From positions 992,001-1,056,000 of the forward strand of contig CAWJMD010000001.1 of assembly GCA_963843835.1 (NCBI GenBank): a stretch of DNA of 64,000 nucleotides. The letters run 5' to 3'. Below, piece by piece: positions 8,515 to 16,350 of this stretch. The stretch's first letter is position 1. Each line of letters opens with the position of its first letter. The DNA is from CAWJMD01 sp963843835. GTDB lineage: Bacteria; Actinomycetota; Actinomycetes; Actinomycetales; CAWJMD01. The notes beneath the pieces were generated by a model. It worked only from the letters and a program-made list of their open reading frames with translations, was not told the origin of the DNA and ran no database searches. A program made the translations under genes and the position numbers.

Positions 8515-9168
8515 TCACCCGCTCTGTGAGGTTGCGTTGGTCTTGCCCGCGTTGGCGTCTGCGTCGTCGGCCGGTGTGCTGCCTGCCAACAACCGATGCG
8601 TGATCTCGGACAGCCGTCGTCCTTGGTAGCGGGCCGCGTCGAGTGCCGCTGCATCGGCGTTGGTGACCGAGGACGTGCCGTAGGGGTTGCCGCCTGCGGC
8701 CGATACGACAGGGTCGGTGTATCCGGGCGGGACGATCAGCGCCCCCCAGTGGTAGAAGACGTTGGACAGCGACAAGATCGTGGCCTCGTTGCCGCCGTGC
8801 CGGTTGAACGCCGAGGTGAAGGCCGTGACCGGCTTGTCAGCCAGTTTTCCTTCTCGCCAGAGACCCCCGGTCTGGTCGATGAACTGCTTGAGCTGCGCGG
8901 CTGGCGTGCCGAACCGGGTCGGTGTCCCGAACGCGACCGCGTTGGCCCAGGCGAGGTCCTCGAGCGAGGCCTGGGCGATCGATGCGACGTCGTCGATGTG
9001 CTGCCTCCACAGCGGGTTCTGGTCGATCGCGCTGTCTGGTGCCAGCTCGGCGACCCGCCGCAGCCGCACCTCGGCCCCGGCCGAGGCGGCGCCCTCGGCG
9101 ACGGCCTGCGCGAGTGCGTGCACCGTGCCCGTCGCGCTGTAGTAGATGATGGCGACCTTCGCGATCAT
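8515..9168 (-). CDS. wrbA: WrbA-like NAD(P)H:quinone oxidoreductase (flavodoxin fold)
   Basis: The 217-aa protein has the FMN phosphate loop at the N-terminus (VAIIYYSATGTVHALA), then GTPTRFGTPAAQLKQFIDQTG and the TSAFNRHGGNE loop around residue 120, all typical of the type IV NQO/WrbA family. Two-electron reduction of quinones with FMN is expected, protecting against redox cycling. The C-terminal tail (after about 195) is an unusual acidic, Ala-rich extension. It is divergent from a MarR gene with a large palindrome between them, so quinone-responsive control is likely. It is followed 30 bp later by the broken exporter, probably as one operon. Confidence 0.9.
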   Translation of the reverse strand: MIAKVAIIYYSATGTVHALAQAVAEGAASAGAEVRLRRVAELAPDSAIDQNPLWRQHIDDVASIAQASLEDLAWANAVAFGTPTRFGTPAAQLKQFIDQTGGLWREGKLADKPVTAFTSAFNRHGGNEATILSLSNVFYHWGALIVPPGYTDPVVSAAGGNPYGTSSVTNADAAALDAARYQGRRLSEITHRLLAGSTPADDADANAGKTNATSQSG

Positions 9169-9187
9169 GTTCGTCCCTCGATCCGGT

Positions 9188-9229
9188 AGAGTTAGTTACG
9201 CGCATAACATTATGCACGTAACTAACTCT
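9188..9229. promoter_or_regulatory. 42-bp MarR-type operator palindrome
   Basis: AGAGTTAGTTACG (9188-9200) is the exact reverse complement of CGTAACTAACTCT (9217-9229). Inside it GCATAA (9202-9207) pairs with TTATGC (9210-9215) around CA. Only the C9201/A9216 pair is mismatched. It fills the gap between divergent wrbA and marR and ends a few bases before the marR ribosome binding site (AAGGAGGA, 9233-9240). It is much AT-richer than its surroundings. Binding by the adjacent MarR protein at both promoters is the natural reading. Confidence 0.85.
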
Positions 9230-9243
9230 GTCAAGGAGGACCT

Positions 9244-9708
9244 GTGGACTTCGATCGCGCCGACGCCATCAACCAGGCGATCCGCCTGCTGAGCCTTCGC
9301 CACCGCGCTAGGGCCGCATCGTTACTGGCCCCACTCGGCTTGCACCCCGGCCAAGAGGCGCTCTTGCTGGAACTGGCGCGAACTGGCCCGAGGATCCAGG
9401 CGCAACTCAGCGAGGCGCTCGGCTGTGAGCCCCCCAGTGTCACGCTCATGACCCGCAAGCTCGAGGCTTCCGGCCACATCCGCCGCAGGCCCGCCCCCTC
9501 CGACAAGCGCGCAACCATCGTCGAACTCACCGACAGCGGGAAGGTGCTCGTCGACCATGTGAAGCAGCTGTGGTGCGCGCTGGCGGACGAAACCGTGACC
9601 GGCCTGTCCCGCGAGACCGTGGCAGCACTACCCGACATCCTCGGAACCATGACCGGCAACGTGGACACGAGGCGCCCGCGACACCCACACGGCCGGGACG
9701 TCGGGTGA
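9244..9708 (+). CDS. MarR-family transcriptional regulator
   Basis: The 154-aa winged-helix regulator has LGLHPGQEALLLELAR, the recognition region LGCEPPSVTLMTRKLEASGHIRR and the wing RPAPSDKRATIVELTDSG. The GTG start at 9244 is fixed by AAGGAGGA 3 nt upstream. MarR proteins bind palindromes as dimers and release them on binding phenolics or on Cys oxidation. Expected targets are its own promoter and the divergent WrbA/exporter operon. The C-terminal tail after about residue 140 (RRPRHPHGRDVG) is short and basic. Confidence 0.92.
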   Translation: MDFDRADAINQAIRLLSLRHRARAASLLAPLGLHPGQEALLLELARTGPRIQAQLSEALGCEPPSVTLMTRKLEASGHIRRRPAPSDKRATIVELTDSGKVLVDHVKQLWCALADETVTGLSRETVAALPDILGTMTGNVDTRRPRHPHGRDVG

Positions 9709-9767
9709 GGGCGGCGCGCCGAGGTGCGTAGCGCGAAACGTCGTGGGTCCCTCGGGAGGGGGTGACC

Positions 9768-9944
9768 GCTACTCGGCGTCGAGGGACCGGACCGACAGCA
9801 GGGTGGCGCCGAGGTCACGCACCTTGGCGAGGAGGCCGTGCAGCTCGGCCTGGTCGGCCACAGGACCACGCAGGGTGGTAGCGCCGTCGTCCTCGTGGGT
9901 GAGGGTCAGGCCGCCGAACCAGGTGGACCAGTGTGCGTCGAGGT
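9768..9944 (-). repeat. Direct repeat copy 2 (177 bp)
   Basis: Partner of 6845-7021, same orientation, about 98% identical. The match starts exactly at the shared stop codon end and fades where the coding sequence for the N-terminal part begins. Confidence 0.9.
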
Positions 9945-10002
9945 GTCCGGCGAGACGGAACTCGTAGTTGCCGAACGGATGTGCGGTCGGGTGGGTGTTC
10001 AC
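9769..10002 (-). CDS. Small conserved actinobacterial protein, copy 2
   Basis: A 77-aa protein with GTG start at 10002, overlapping the stop of the upstream DUF2306-like gene as GTGA, so translation is coupled. It has an N-terminal YEFRLAGHLDAHWSTWFGG segment, LTLTHEDDGATTLRGPVADQ and LLAKVRDLGATLLSVRSLD, and no membrane segment. Function unknown. It is the last gene of a three-gene operon of membrane proteins. Because it keeps the native operon context and coupled start, it is likely the source copy, and the one at 6846 the derived or converted copy (inference). Confidence 0.75.
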   Translation of the reverse strand: MNTHPTAHPFGNYEFRLAGHLDAHWSTWFGGLTLTHEDDGATTLRGPVADQAELHGLLAKVRDLGATLLSVRSLDAE

Positions 10003-10670
10003 CGCGAACCGGCCAGGGCCGAGCGCGCCCGGGTGCGGACGACGCGGACTCCTTGCACGGACGGGCGGCGGATGAGCCACTCAGCGACCGCGAGGTTGAT
10101 GACCCAGCCGGCTCCCATCATGAGGTCGTGGCGGACGACGCCGGTACCGAAGGCGGCCTCGCCGAACCCGACGGTGAACGCCTGGGTGCCGGCGCCGAGT
10201 GCGACGGCGTACGCACGGGTCATCCAGGCGCGGTGACGGGCGATATCCCCGCGCCGTACGGCGGCGACCCCGAGGATCAGGCAGGTGGCGAGCCCCGAGC
10301 CGAAGAGGAGCCGGAACCCCCAGAGGAGGTCACCCGTCCCCTCCTTGCGAGGGAAGAACACGGTCAGCCAGAGCGCGGAGAACGCGACCACGAGACCGAG
10401 TACGACCAGGACCCGTCCCGCTCGACGGTGCCACCCGGGGTGACGCCTGCGGATGCCGGCCGAGAACTGGAACGCACCGAGGACGGCGTACCCGATGGCG
10501 GCCACGACGTGGACGACGACCGGTGCCGGTGAGACCGCGAAGCGCGGGTCCGTCGGGATGAGCTCCGGGCCGCCGGTCATCTCGACCAGCCGTGCGGTGC
10601 CGGCCAGGACGGGGATCGCGGCCAGGGCGACCAGCCCGACCGGCACCAACTGGCCAGTGCGCCAGGTCAT
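9999..10670 (-). CDS. DUF2306-like multi-pass membrane protein
   Basis: This 223-aa protein has six or seven hydrophobic helices, including VVVHVVAAIGYAVLGAFQFSA, RAGRVLVVLGLVVAFSALWL and LLFGSGLATCLILGVAAV. The GDIARHRAWMTRAYAVALGAG segment is the conserved His-containing core of DUF2306 membrane proteins (family function not established). Its ATG overlaps the upstream stop as ATGA and its stop overlaps the next start as GTGA, so it is the middle gene of a coupled operon. A role tied to the LAL regulator just upstream is possible. Confidence 0.75.
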   Translation of the reverse strand: MTWRTGQLVPVGLVALAAIPVLAGTARLVEMTGGPELIPTDPRFAVSPAPVVVHVVAAIGYAVLGAFQFSAGIRRRHPGWHRRAGRVLVVLGLVVAFSALWLTVFFPRKEGTGDLLWGFRLLFGSGLATCLILGVAAVRRGDIARHRAWMTRAYAVALGAGTQAFTVGFGEAAFGTGVVRHDLMMGAGWVINLAVAEWLIRRPSVQGVRVVRTRARSALAGSR

Positions 10671-11356
10671 GTCGCGTCAGTCTCGATGAGAACGCGCGTG
10701 TCGGCAGCGGCCGGCGGGGTCGAGTTATCGGTGCGCGCGGCGAGCCAGAGGGAGTAGCCGAGGCCGATCAACGCGATGCCGTTCGGGAGCGCCAGCAGCC
10801 GGTAGAACGCGTCCGGCATCACGGAGAGCGCGGCGGTGACGACGCCGCCGGCAGCGAGGAGCGCAGCTGCCCAGCGGGCGAGGACTCGTGCCCGGTACAG
10901 CGCGATACCGAAGACGAGGCCGCCGGTCAGGAAGAGGACGCTCTCGACCTGGAACACGACCTGCAGCAGTCCGATGTCGCCGGTCGCGTGGCCGCCGGAG
11001 GCCACGGTGAGGACGTCGTTGACGTAGTCGGGGCTGCTCTCGGCGATGGAGGGCAGGACGTACGCGGCGACGAAGCTCGTGCACAGGATGACGAGGTAGT
11101 TGGCGCAGAACAGCACGTACCCGACCAGGCCCAGCCTGCCGATCTGCTTCACCTGGTGCAGGTACATGCCGGTGATGCCCGCCAGTGCCAGCGCGGCCAT
11201 GAGCACCTTCAGCGAGTTGCGGACGGTCATCTCGGTCGTGGTGATGGAGGTGGCGTCGAGGTGGGGGTGGTCGAACTGGACGCCGATGAAGACCAGCCCG
11301 GCGGCAACGGCGGCGGCGCCTGCCGCCCGGGTGAGGGTGGTGGGGCTGATGGCCAT
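10667..11356 (-). CDS. DUF4386-like integral membrane protein
   Basis: A 229-aa protein with about six TM helices (AAGAAAVAAGLVFIGVQF, VLMAALALAGITGMYLHQV, LVGYVLFCANYLVIL and others), short loops and a polar C-terminus. The pattern fits the DUF4386 group of small actinobacterial membrane proteins. No catalytic motif seen. It is the first gene of a three-gene operon (4-bp overlap with the next) and starts 125 bp after the stop of a LAL regulator reading the same way. An inverted repeat lies in that gap. Confidence 0.65.
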   Translation of the reverse strand: MAISPTTLTRAAGAAAVAAGLVFIGVQFDHPHLDATSITTTEMTVRNSLKVLMAALALAGITGMYLHQVKQIGRLGLVGYVLFCANYLVILCTSFVAAYVLPSIAESSPDYVNDVLTVASGGHATGDIGLLQVVFQVESVLFLTGGLVFGIALYRARVLARWAAALLAAGGVVTAALSVMPDAFYRLLALPNGIALIGLGYSLWLAARTDNSTPPAAADTRVLIETDAT

Positions 11357-11436
11357 GTCAGGTTCCTGTTCTGGACGGTCCGTGGCGAGCGCCGCGGGGG
11401 ATGTACGGAACCTAGGAGCCGGGAGGGTGACCTGGC

Positions 11437-11466
11437 GTCACCACATGATGTGACCGACGTGGTGAC
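11437..11466. promoter_or_regulatory. Inverted repeat upstream of the membrane-protein operon
   Basis: GTCACCAC (11437-11444) and GTGGTGAC (11459-11466) are perfect 8-bp inverted arms 14 bp apart, with a shorter TCAC...GTGA pair nested inside. Located 80-110 bp before the DUF4386-like start, it is a plausible operator for the adjacent LAL regulator, or a hairpin after that regulator's gene. Confidence 0.5.
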
Positions 11467-11481
11467 ACCCGGTCGCGCCGA

Positions 11482-14202
11482 CTAGAGGAGCCCGCGTTCG
11501 CGAGCACGTTGCACGGCGGCCGCGCGCGTCCTGGCGTCGAGCTTGGTGAAGATGCGCTTGGTGTGGGTCCGCAGCGTGTTCACGGTGACGTACAGCGCGC
11601 GTGCGATCTCCGGTCCGGTCAGCTCGCTGTCGAGCAGTCGAAGCACGTCGAGCTCGCGGCGGCTCAACGGCTCTGCAAGGGACTGCTGCGCCGCGGTGGC
11701 CGCACGATCGCCGACGCGGACGGTGCCACTGCCGACCTGTCGGAGCAGGGCCAGCAGCGTGGGTCCCTCGTCCAGGTACAGCCGGACGTAGCTGGCCGGC
11801 TCCGGAGCCTCACCCAGGGCGCGGCTCAGCGTTGCCAGTGCCTGGGTTCCGTCGCCGTCTGCCTGGTGGGCAAGGGCCTGGAGCACCCGGATCTCGATCA
11901 GGCTGCCGTCCCGCCCGGCTGCGGCGGCCGCAGCGTGAAGTCGGTCGAGCAGGCCGAGCGCCGCAGCCGCCGGGGAAGCACTGCCGGTGGGGGCGCTGTG
12001 CTGGTCGACGCGCTGCTGGGCGAGGAGCAACCGCACCAGGGTCAGGTGCTCGTACTCGCGCAGGAAGTCCGGGTCGTCGTCGACGCCGAGGTCTCGGTCG
12101 AGGGCCCAGCCGCCCGCCGTCTCCAGGTCTCCCGCGCTGATCTGGACGCGGGCCTTCATCGCGGCGATGGGGCGGACATCCGGGTAGAAGCCGTGCCGGT
12201 ACAGGGTCTGAGCCTGGTCGAGGAGGCCGGTCGCCGCGTCGTAGTCGCCGCCGGCGGCGCGCACCTGCGCCATGGCCACGAACCACCGGTGCCGGTTCTC
12301 GGTGATCGAGGCGTGCTCACCGAGCACTCGTGCCGCTTCGAGATGGGCCTCGGCGCCTTGGAGGTCGTCGAGCTCCCGGTCGAGCTCGGCCAGCCCGACG
12401 TGCAGGTCGGCGGTGGCCCGCGGGTAGGGCTCATCGCCGCCGGTGGCCGACCGGAGGGCCTGCTCGTACAACCGGCGGGCGCGGCTGGGCCTGCCCGAGG
12501 CGACGTGCAGGTCGGCGAGCACGATCGTGGCGTCCAGCTCGTCCACCAGGTTCCCCGCGGCGTGGAGGCTGTGGACCGCCGCCCCGAACGTGGACAGCGC
12601 CTCCCGGACGTCCCCGGCCGCCCAACAGGCCAGACCGAGGAAGCCCCCTCCGGCACCGCGGACGAAATGGTCCTCGGGTCCAGCAAGATCCAGCGCGCGC
12701 CGGGCATGGTGCACGGTGCCTGCGACGTCGCCGCGGGCTTGGGCCAGCGACGCCCGGTAGACCGAGATCGTGGCCGGCGCGGTGCGCAGCTCGTCGGTGT
12801 CCGCCCACGAGGCTGCGAGCTCCTGGTCGTCGGCGCCGGTTGCGAGAGCGGCGTCGGCGTCGTCGAGCCGAGCCTCGAGTGCGTCGAGGTCGCCGGACAC
12901 CATCTGCGACCAGCCGGAGAGGATGCTGAGGACCGGGCTGCGACGGATGACGGACTCGGGCAGGGACCGCGCCCATGCCAGCAGCAGGCCGTCCTGCCGG
13001 GCGCGGCGCATCTCGGGCAGCGCACCCTCGATCAGGCTGGCGGCACGGTCGAACTCCTCGGCCGCGAGCGCGTGCCGGACCGCGTCCTCGACCAGACCGC
13101 GCGAAGCGAACCAGGCACTGGCCCGTTGGTGCAGGACCCGCACGAGGTCGGGTCGTTCGGCGAGCAGGCGAGCGTGCAGGACGTCCGCGAACAGGTGGTG
13201 GTAGCGGTACCAGGACCGCTGGCTGTCGAGGGGGACGAGGAAGAGGTCGCTGCGCTCGAGGTCCGCCAGCGTGGTGGTGCCGTCGGCGCGGCCGGTGACC
13301 GCGTCGCACAGGGGTCCGGTGAGCCCGTCGAGGATGGCGGTCTGCAGCAGGAAGTCGCGCACCTGCGCCGGTTGCCGGGCGAGCACCTCGTCGGCGAGGT
13401 AGTCGATCACGAACCGGTTGCTGCCGGTGAAGGCCTCGATGAAGGCCGTCACCCGCCGACGCTCCGGGATGCCGCGCAGGGAGAGCGCAGCCAGCTGGAG
13501 GCCGGCGATCCACCCCTCGGTCCGATGATCGAGCGCTCCCACGTCCGCCGGCGTGAGGTCCAGCCCCATCGCCTGGTTGAGGAACTCGCTCGCCTCGGCG
13601 GGGGTGAACCGGAGGTCGGCTGCGCGCACCTCGGTGAGCTGCCCGCGACTGCGCAGCCGGGCCAGGGGCAGCGGTGGATCGGAGCGGCTCGCCATCACCA
13701 GGTGCACGTGGTCGGGAAGGTGGTCGAGGAGGAAGGTCACCGCCCCGTGCACGTCGGGTGCTTCGATGGCGTGGTAGTCGTCGAGCACGAGCACCCACTG
13801 CTGCCCGGACCCGGTTTCAGCGGCGCGGGTGACGTCGTTGACGAGCGCGGTCAGGACTGCAGGGACCGAGGCGGCGTGCAGGGACTCCAGGATGCTCGAG
13901 TCCAGTTCGAGGCCGACGCCGCCCAGGGCAGCCACAAGGTGGGCGAGGAAGCGCGTCAGGTCGTTGTCGCCCTCGTCGAGCGAGAGCCACGCCAGCTGTG
14001 GGTGGGCCGGGTGCTGGTCGAGGTGGATCAGCCAGTCGCTGAGGACGGTGGTCTTCCCGAACCCGGCCGGTGCGGCCACGAGGGTCAGCCGCTGGCCGGC
14101 CTCGAGGGTGGCGTCGAGCCGTTCGGCAAGTCTGGCCCGCGCGACGAGCTGCGGCCGCCGCGCCGGCGCGAACAGCTTGGTCGCAAGGACCGGAGTCGAC
14201 AC
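11482..14202 (-). CDS. LAL-type LuxR (MalT-like) transcriptional activator
   Basis: The 906-aa protein has an N-terminal ATPase with Walker A (APAGFGKTTVL, about 45-55), Walker B-like WVLVLDDYHAIE and a sensor region ending in LPLARLRSRGQL. Long helical TPR-like repeats span about 380-820. A LuxR HTH sits at the C-terminus (LSRRELDVLRLL, LYVTVNTLRTHTKRIFTKLDA). It matches MalT-type STAND activators, which turn on one or a few operons after ligand and ATP binding. The start is GTG 14202. The likely target is the three-gene membrane operon that follows on the same strand. Confidence 0.93.
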   Translation of the reverse strand: MSTPVLATKLFAPARRPQLVARARLAERLDATLEAGQRLTLVAAPAGFGKTTVLSDWLIHLDQHPAHPQLAWLSLDEGDNDLTRFLAHLVAALGGVGLELDSSILESLHAASVPAVLTALVNDVTRAAETGSGQQWVLVLDDYHAIEAPDVHGAVTFLLDHLPDHVHLVMASRSDPPLPLARLRSRGQLTEVRAADLRFTPAEASEFLNQAMGLDLTPADVGALDHRTEGWIAGLQLAALSLRGIPERRRVTAFIEAFTGSNRFVIDYLADEVLARQPAQVRDFLLQTAILDGLTGPLCDAVTGRADGTTTLADLERSDLFLVPLDSQRSWYRYHHLFADVLHARLLAERPDLVRVLHQRASAWFASRGLVEDAVRHALAAEEFDRAASLIEGALPEMRRARQDGLLLAWARSLPESVIRRSPVLSILSGWSQMVSGDLDALEARLDDADAALATGADDQELAASWADTDELRTAPATISVYRASLAQARGDVAGTVHHARRALDLAGPEDHFVRGAGGGFLGLACWAAGDVREALSTFGAAVHSLHAAGNLVDELDATIVLADLHVASGRPSRARRLYEQALRSATGGDEPYPRATADLHVGLAELDRELDDLQGAEAHLEAARVLGEHASITENRHRWFVAMAQVRAAGGDYDAATGLLDQAQTLYRHGFYPDVRPIAAMKARVQISAGDLETAGGWALDRDLGVDDDPDFLREYEHLTLVRLLLAQQRVDQHSAPTGSASPAAAALGLLDRLHAAAAAAGRDGSLIEIRVLQALAHQADGDGTQALATLSRALGEAPEPASYVRLYLDEGPTLLALLRQVGSGTVRVGDRAATAAQQSLAEPLSRRELDVLRLLDSELTGPEIARALYVTVNTLRTHTKRIFTKLDARTRAAAVQRARERGLL

Positions 14203-14290
14203 GCTCGGATCATAGGAGCAGGCCCACGGCGGCCTCGTCAGTCCCGCCCGGATCGGACCGTCGCGCCGATCGTGGATCCGGTTGGGGCGC

Positions 14291-15346
14291 TCACTGCTCG
14301 ATGGCGGCTCGGTGACTACGGAACGAGCTGGCGGCGTCGAGGCGGGAGAGGGCGTCGGGTGGCAGCTCGGCGTCCAGGCCGGCGATGGTGTCGCGGAGCT
14401 GGTCGGGGGTGTTGGCGCCCACGATCGGGCTCGACACCCAGGGCTTGGAGCGCAGCCAGCCGATCGCGGCCTGGGCGGGAGTCTGGCCGTGCTCGTCGGC
14501 GACGGCGACCAGCGTCTCGATGATGTCCCAGTTCGTGTCGCTGATCCGGACCTCGGCGTTCTCCTCGGCGCGCACGCTGTCGGGGAGCGCGGCGCCGCGG
14601 CGGTACTTGCCCGTCAGCAGCCCACCGCCCAGCGGGCTGTACGGCACCATCCCGATCCCGAACCGCGCGCACGCCGGCGCCAGCTCCATCTCCACGTCGG
14701 ACCGAGTCGGGTCCAGCAGGCTGTACTCCGGCTGGACCGAGACGAACTTCTCCAGCCCGTGCCGGTCCGAGGCCCACAGCGCCTCGACCAGTCGCCAGGC
14801 GCTGAAGTTCGAGCACCCGATGTAGCGCACCTTGCCCGCCCGGACCAGGTCCGTGAACGCGCCGAGCGTCTCCTCGATCGGCACCAGCGTGTCGAAGAAG
14901 TGCGCCTGGTAGAGATCGATGTGATCGACCCCGAGGCGCCGCAGGCTGTCGTCACAGGCCTTCATGATCCAGCGACGCGACAGGCCCTCCCGCTGGGCCC
15001 GCGTCGCGCGGGTGTCGGAGAACTCCACCCCCATCGCGGCGCGCACCTTCGTGGCGATCACCATCTCGTCGCGGTTCCCACGGGCGGCGAGCCAGCGGCC
15101 GATGATCTCCTCCGACACCCCGCCGGCGTTGACCGGACCGCCCATCGACGACGACCACGAGCTGTAGCAGTCGGCGGTGTCGATGAAGTTGCCCCCCGCC
15201 TCGGCGTACGCGTCGAGGACGTCGAACGAGCCGGCCTCGTCCACCGACCAGCCGAACTGCATGGTGCCGAGCCCGACGCGGTAGACCACGAGCCCGCTGG
15301 TCCCGAGCTGCACGTAGGGGTCGAGTGCTGTTGCACCGAAGCTCAT
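14291..15346 (-). CDS. Aldo/keto reductase
   Basis: The 351-aa protein is a full-length TIM-barrel AKR: VGLGTMQFGWSVDE at the start, NFIDTADCYSSW carrying the catalytic Asp and Tyr region, EMVIATKVR carrying Lys, and IDLYQAHFFD carrying His. The NADPH pocket motif GKVRYIGCSNFSAW and PYSPLGGGLLTGKYRRG follow. NADPH-dependent aldehyde or ketone reduction is expected. Substrate unknown. Its ATG overlaps the stop of the upstream MerR gene as ATGA, so the two are translated together and the regulator probably controls the pair. Confidence 0.93.
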   Translation of the reverse strand: MSFGATALDPYVQLGTSGLVVYRVGLGTMQFGWSVDEAGSFDVLDAYAEAGGNFIDTADCYSSWSSSMGGPVNAGGVSEEIIGRWLAARGNRDEMVIATKVRAAMGVEFSDTRATRAQREGLSRRWIMKACDDSLRRLGVDHIDLYQAHFFDTLVPIEETLGAFTDLVRAGKVRYIGCSNFSAWRLVEALWASDRHGLEKFVSVQPEYSLLDPTRSDVEMELAPACARFGIGMVPYSPLGGGLLTGKYRRGAALPDSVRAEENAEVRISDTNWDIIETLVAVADEHGQTPAQAAIGWLRSKPWVSSPIVGANTPDQLRDTIAGLDAELPPDALSRLDAASSFRSHRAAIEQ

Positions 15347-15717
15347 GTTGCGTCCTTCCGGTAGAAGCCGAGCTTGTGGTCGATCAGGCGCAGTGCCTCT
15401 CGACGGGTCTCGATCTGTGCCTCGACCTCGGCGCGGTGCGCCTCGAGCAGGGCCTGCCGTTCGGGTTCGGTGCCCTCACCCTGCTGACCGAGGTCGCAGT
15501 AGTGCCGCAGCTGCTCGATGGTCATCCCGGTCTCGCGCAGGCATCGCAGCACCTCCACCCACGACACGTCCTCGGCGCTGTAGCGCCGGTGGCCGCTCTC
15601 GGCCCGGGCCACGGGCTCGATCAACCCCTCGCGCTCGTAGTAGCGCAGGGTGTCGATCGGGACCCCGGTGCGTTCCGCCATCGCGGCGGGGGTCAGATCG
15701 TCGGTGTGCGTCGTCAT
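15343..15717 (-). CDS. MerR-family transcriptional regulator
   Basis: A 124-aa protein (129 if the upstream ATG at 15732 is used). The N-terminal winged helix has PAAMAERTGVPIDTLRYYEREGLIEP and the wing GHRRYSAEDV. A dimerisation coiled coil follows (QALLEAHRAEVEAQIETRREALRLID). There are no conserved Cys for metal binding, so it belongs with the organic-stress or general MerR members often found beside AKR genes. Such proteins twist a long -35/-10 spacer at their own operon promoter. It is the first gene of an AKR operon. Confidence 0.92.
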   Translation of the reverse strand: MTTHTDDLTPAAMAERTGVPIDTLRYYEREGLIEPVARAESGHRRYSAEDVSWVEVLRCLRETGMTIEQLRHYCDLGQQGEGTEPERQALLEAHRAEVEAQIETRREALRLIDHKLGFYRKDAT

Positions 15718-15824
15718 GCGGCCAGTGAACAACCTGGAGCGCGCTCCGGGTCAAGGCCTCGTCCCGGTACGCGAGTGCAGACCCTGCTTGCGACAGGCGA
15801 CCACGGTTTCGACCCCCTCGAGCC

Positions 15825-16274
15825 TCACCCGACAGGTAGCAGGACGCCCCGAGCCAGGAAGTCCGTCAGCGCACGCCGACTCACGGCCTCCGTCGTGTGC
15901 AGCAGCAGGTCGGCCGGCGATGCATCCCGGCGTAGCTGGCGGCTCACTCCTCGCACGAGCGACTCGACATCAGCTGCCGGCACGGCACCGGCGTACTCCG
16001 CAGCGAGGCGAGCACCCAGCGCCCGCTCGGCGTCGCCCGACTCGGTGGCCTCCTGCCCCCCGACCACCACGCGGACCGGAGAAGAGGATGCGACCGCGGC
16101 AGCCGACGAGACGGGACCGGCGAAGATGGTCGAGGCGACGAGGGCCAGCGCCACAGCGGCCTGCTTGCCACGGGATACCCCCGCGCCCAGTCGATCCCGC
16201 AGCGTGCGGTGAGACGTCGAAGGTGCTGGTGGCGCAGCAGACGGCACAGTGCGGGAGCGGCGCGTCGGGTCCAT
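15825..16274 (-). CDS. Secreted or membrane-anchored small protein, three-helix domain
   Basis: This 149-aa protein has a polar Pro/Ser/Thr N-terminus, a hydrophobic segment QAAVALALVASTIFAGPVSSAAA (about 35-60) and a C-terminal helical part (EATESGDAERALGARLAAEY, ADVESLVRGVSRQL, TEAVSRRALTDFLARG). That part resembles the three-helix bundle dimerisation domain seen in short actinobacterial proteins. I recognise no enzyme family. The start at ATG 16274 is preferred to 16307 because the extra residues add nothing. It lies 76 bp after HupE and could be the last gene of the YHYH-HupE operon. Confidence 0.6.
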   Translation of the reverse strand: MDPTRRSRTVPSAAPPAPSTSHRTLRDRLGAGVSRGKQAAVALALVASTIFAGPVSSAAAVASSSPVRVVVGGQEATESGDAERALGARLAAEYAGAVPAADVESLVRGVSRQLRRDASPADLLLHTTEAVSRRALTDFLARGVLLPVG

Positions 16275-16350
16275 GGCTGGAGCCTCTCGCTCGTACCTGT
16301 GAGGCACCCGACGGCTTCCTGTGAACGAGGGGGGAAGACCGCAGTTCGAG

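Noticed and set aside
11509..14523. 1004-codon plus-strand frame opposite the LAL regulator
   Set aside because: It is the mirror image of the real minus-strand gene. The translation is Arg/Gly/Glu-rich low-complexity with no domain, and the regulator's motifs are on the other strand.
14282..15364. 360-codon plus-strand frame antisense to the aldo/keto reductase
   Set aside because: His/Arg/Val-rich shadow, while all AKR motifs are on the minus strand.
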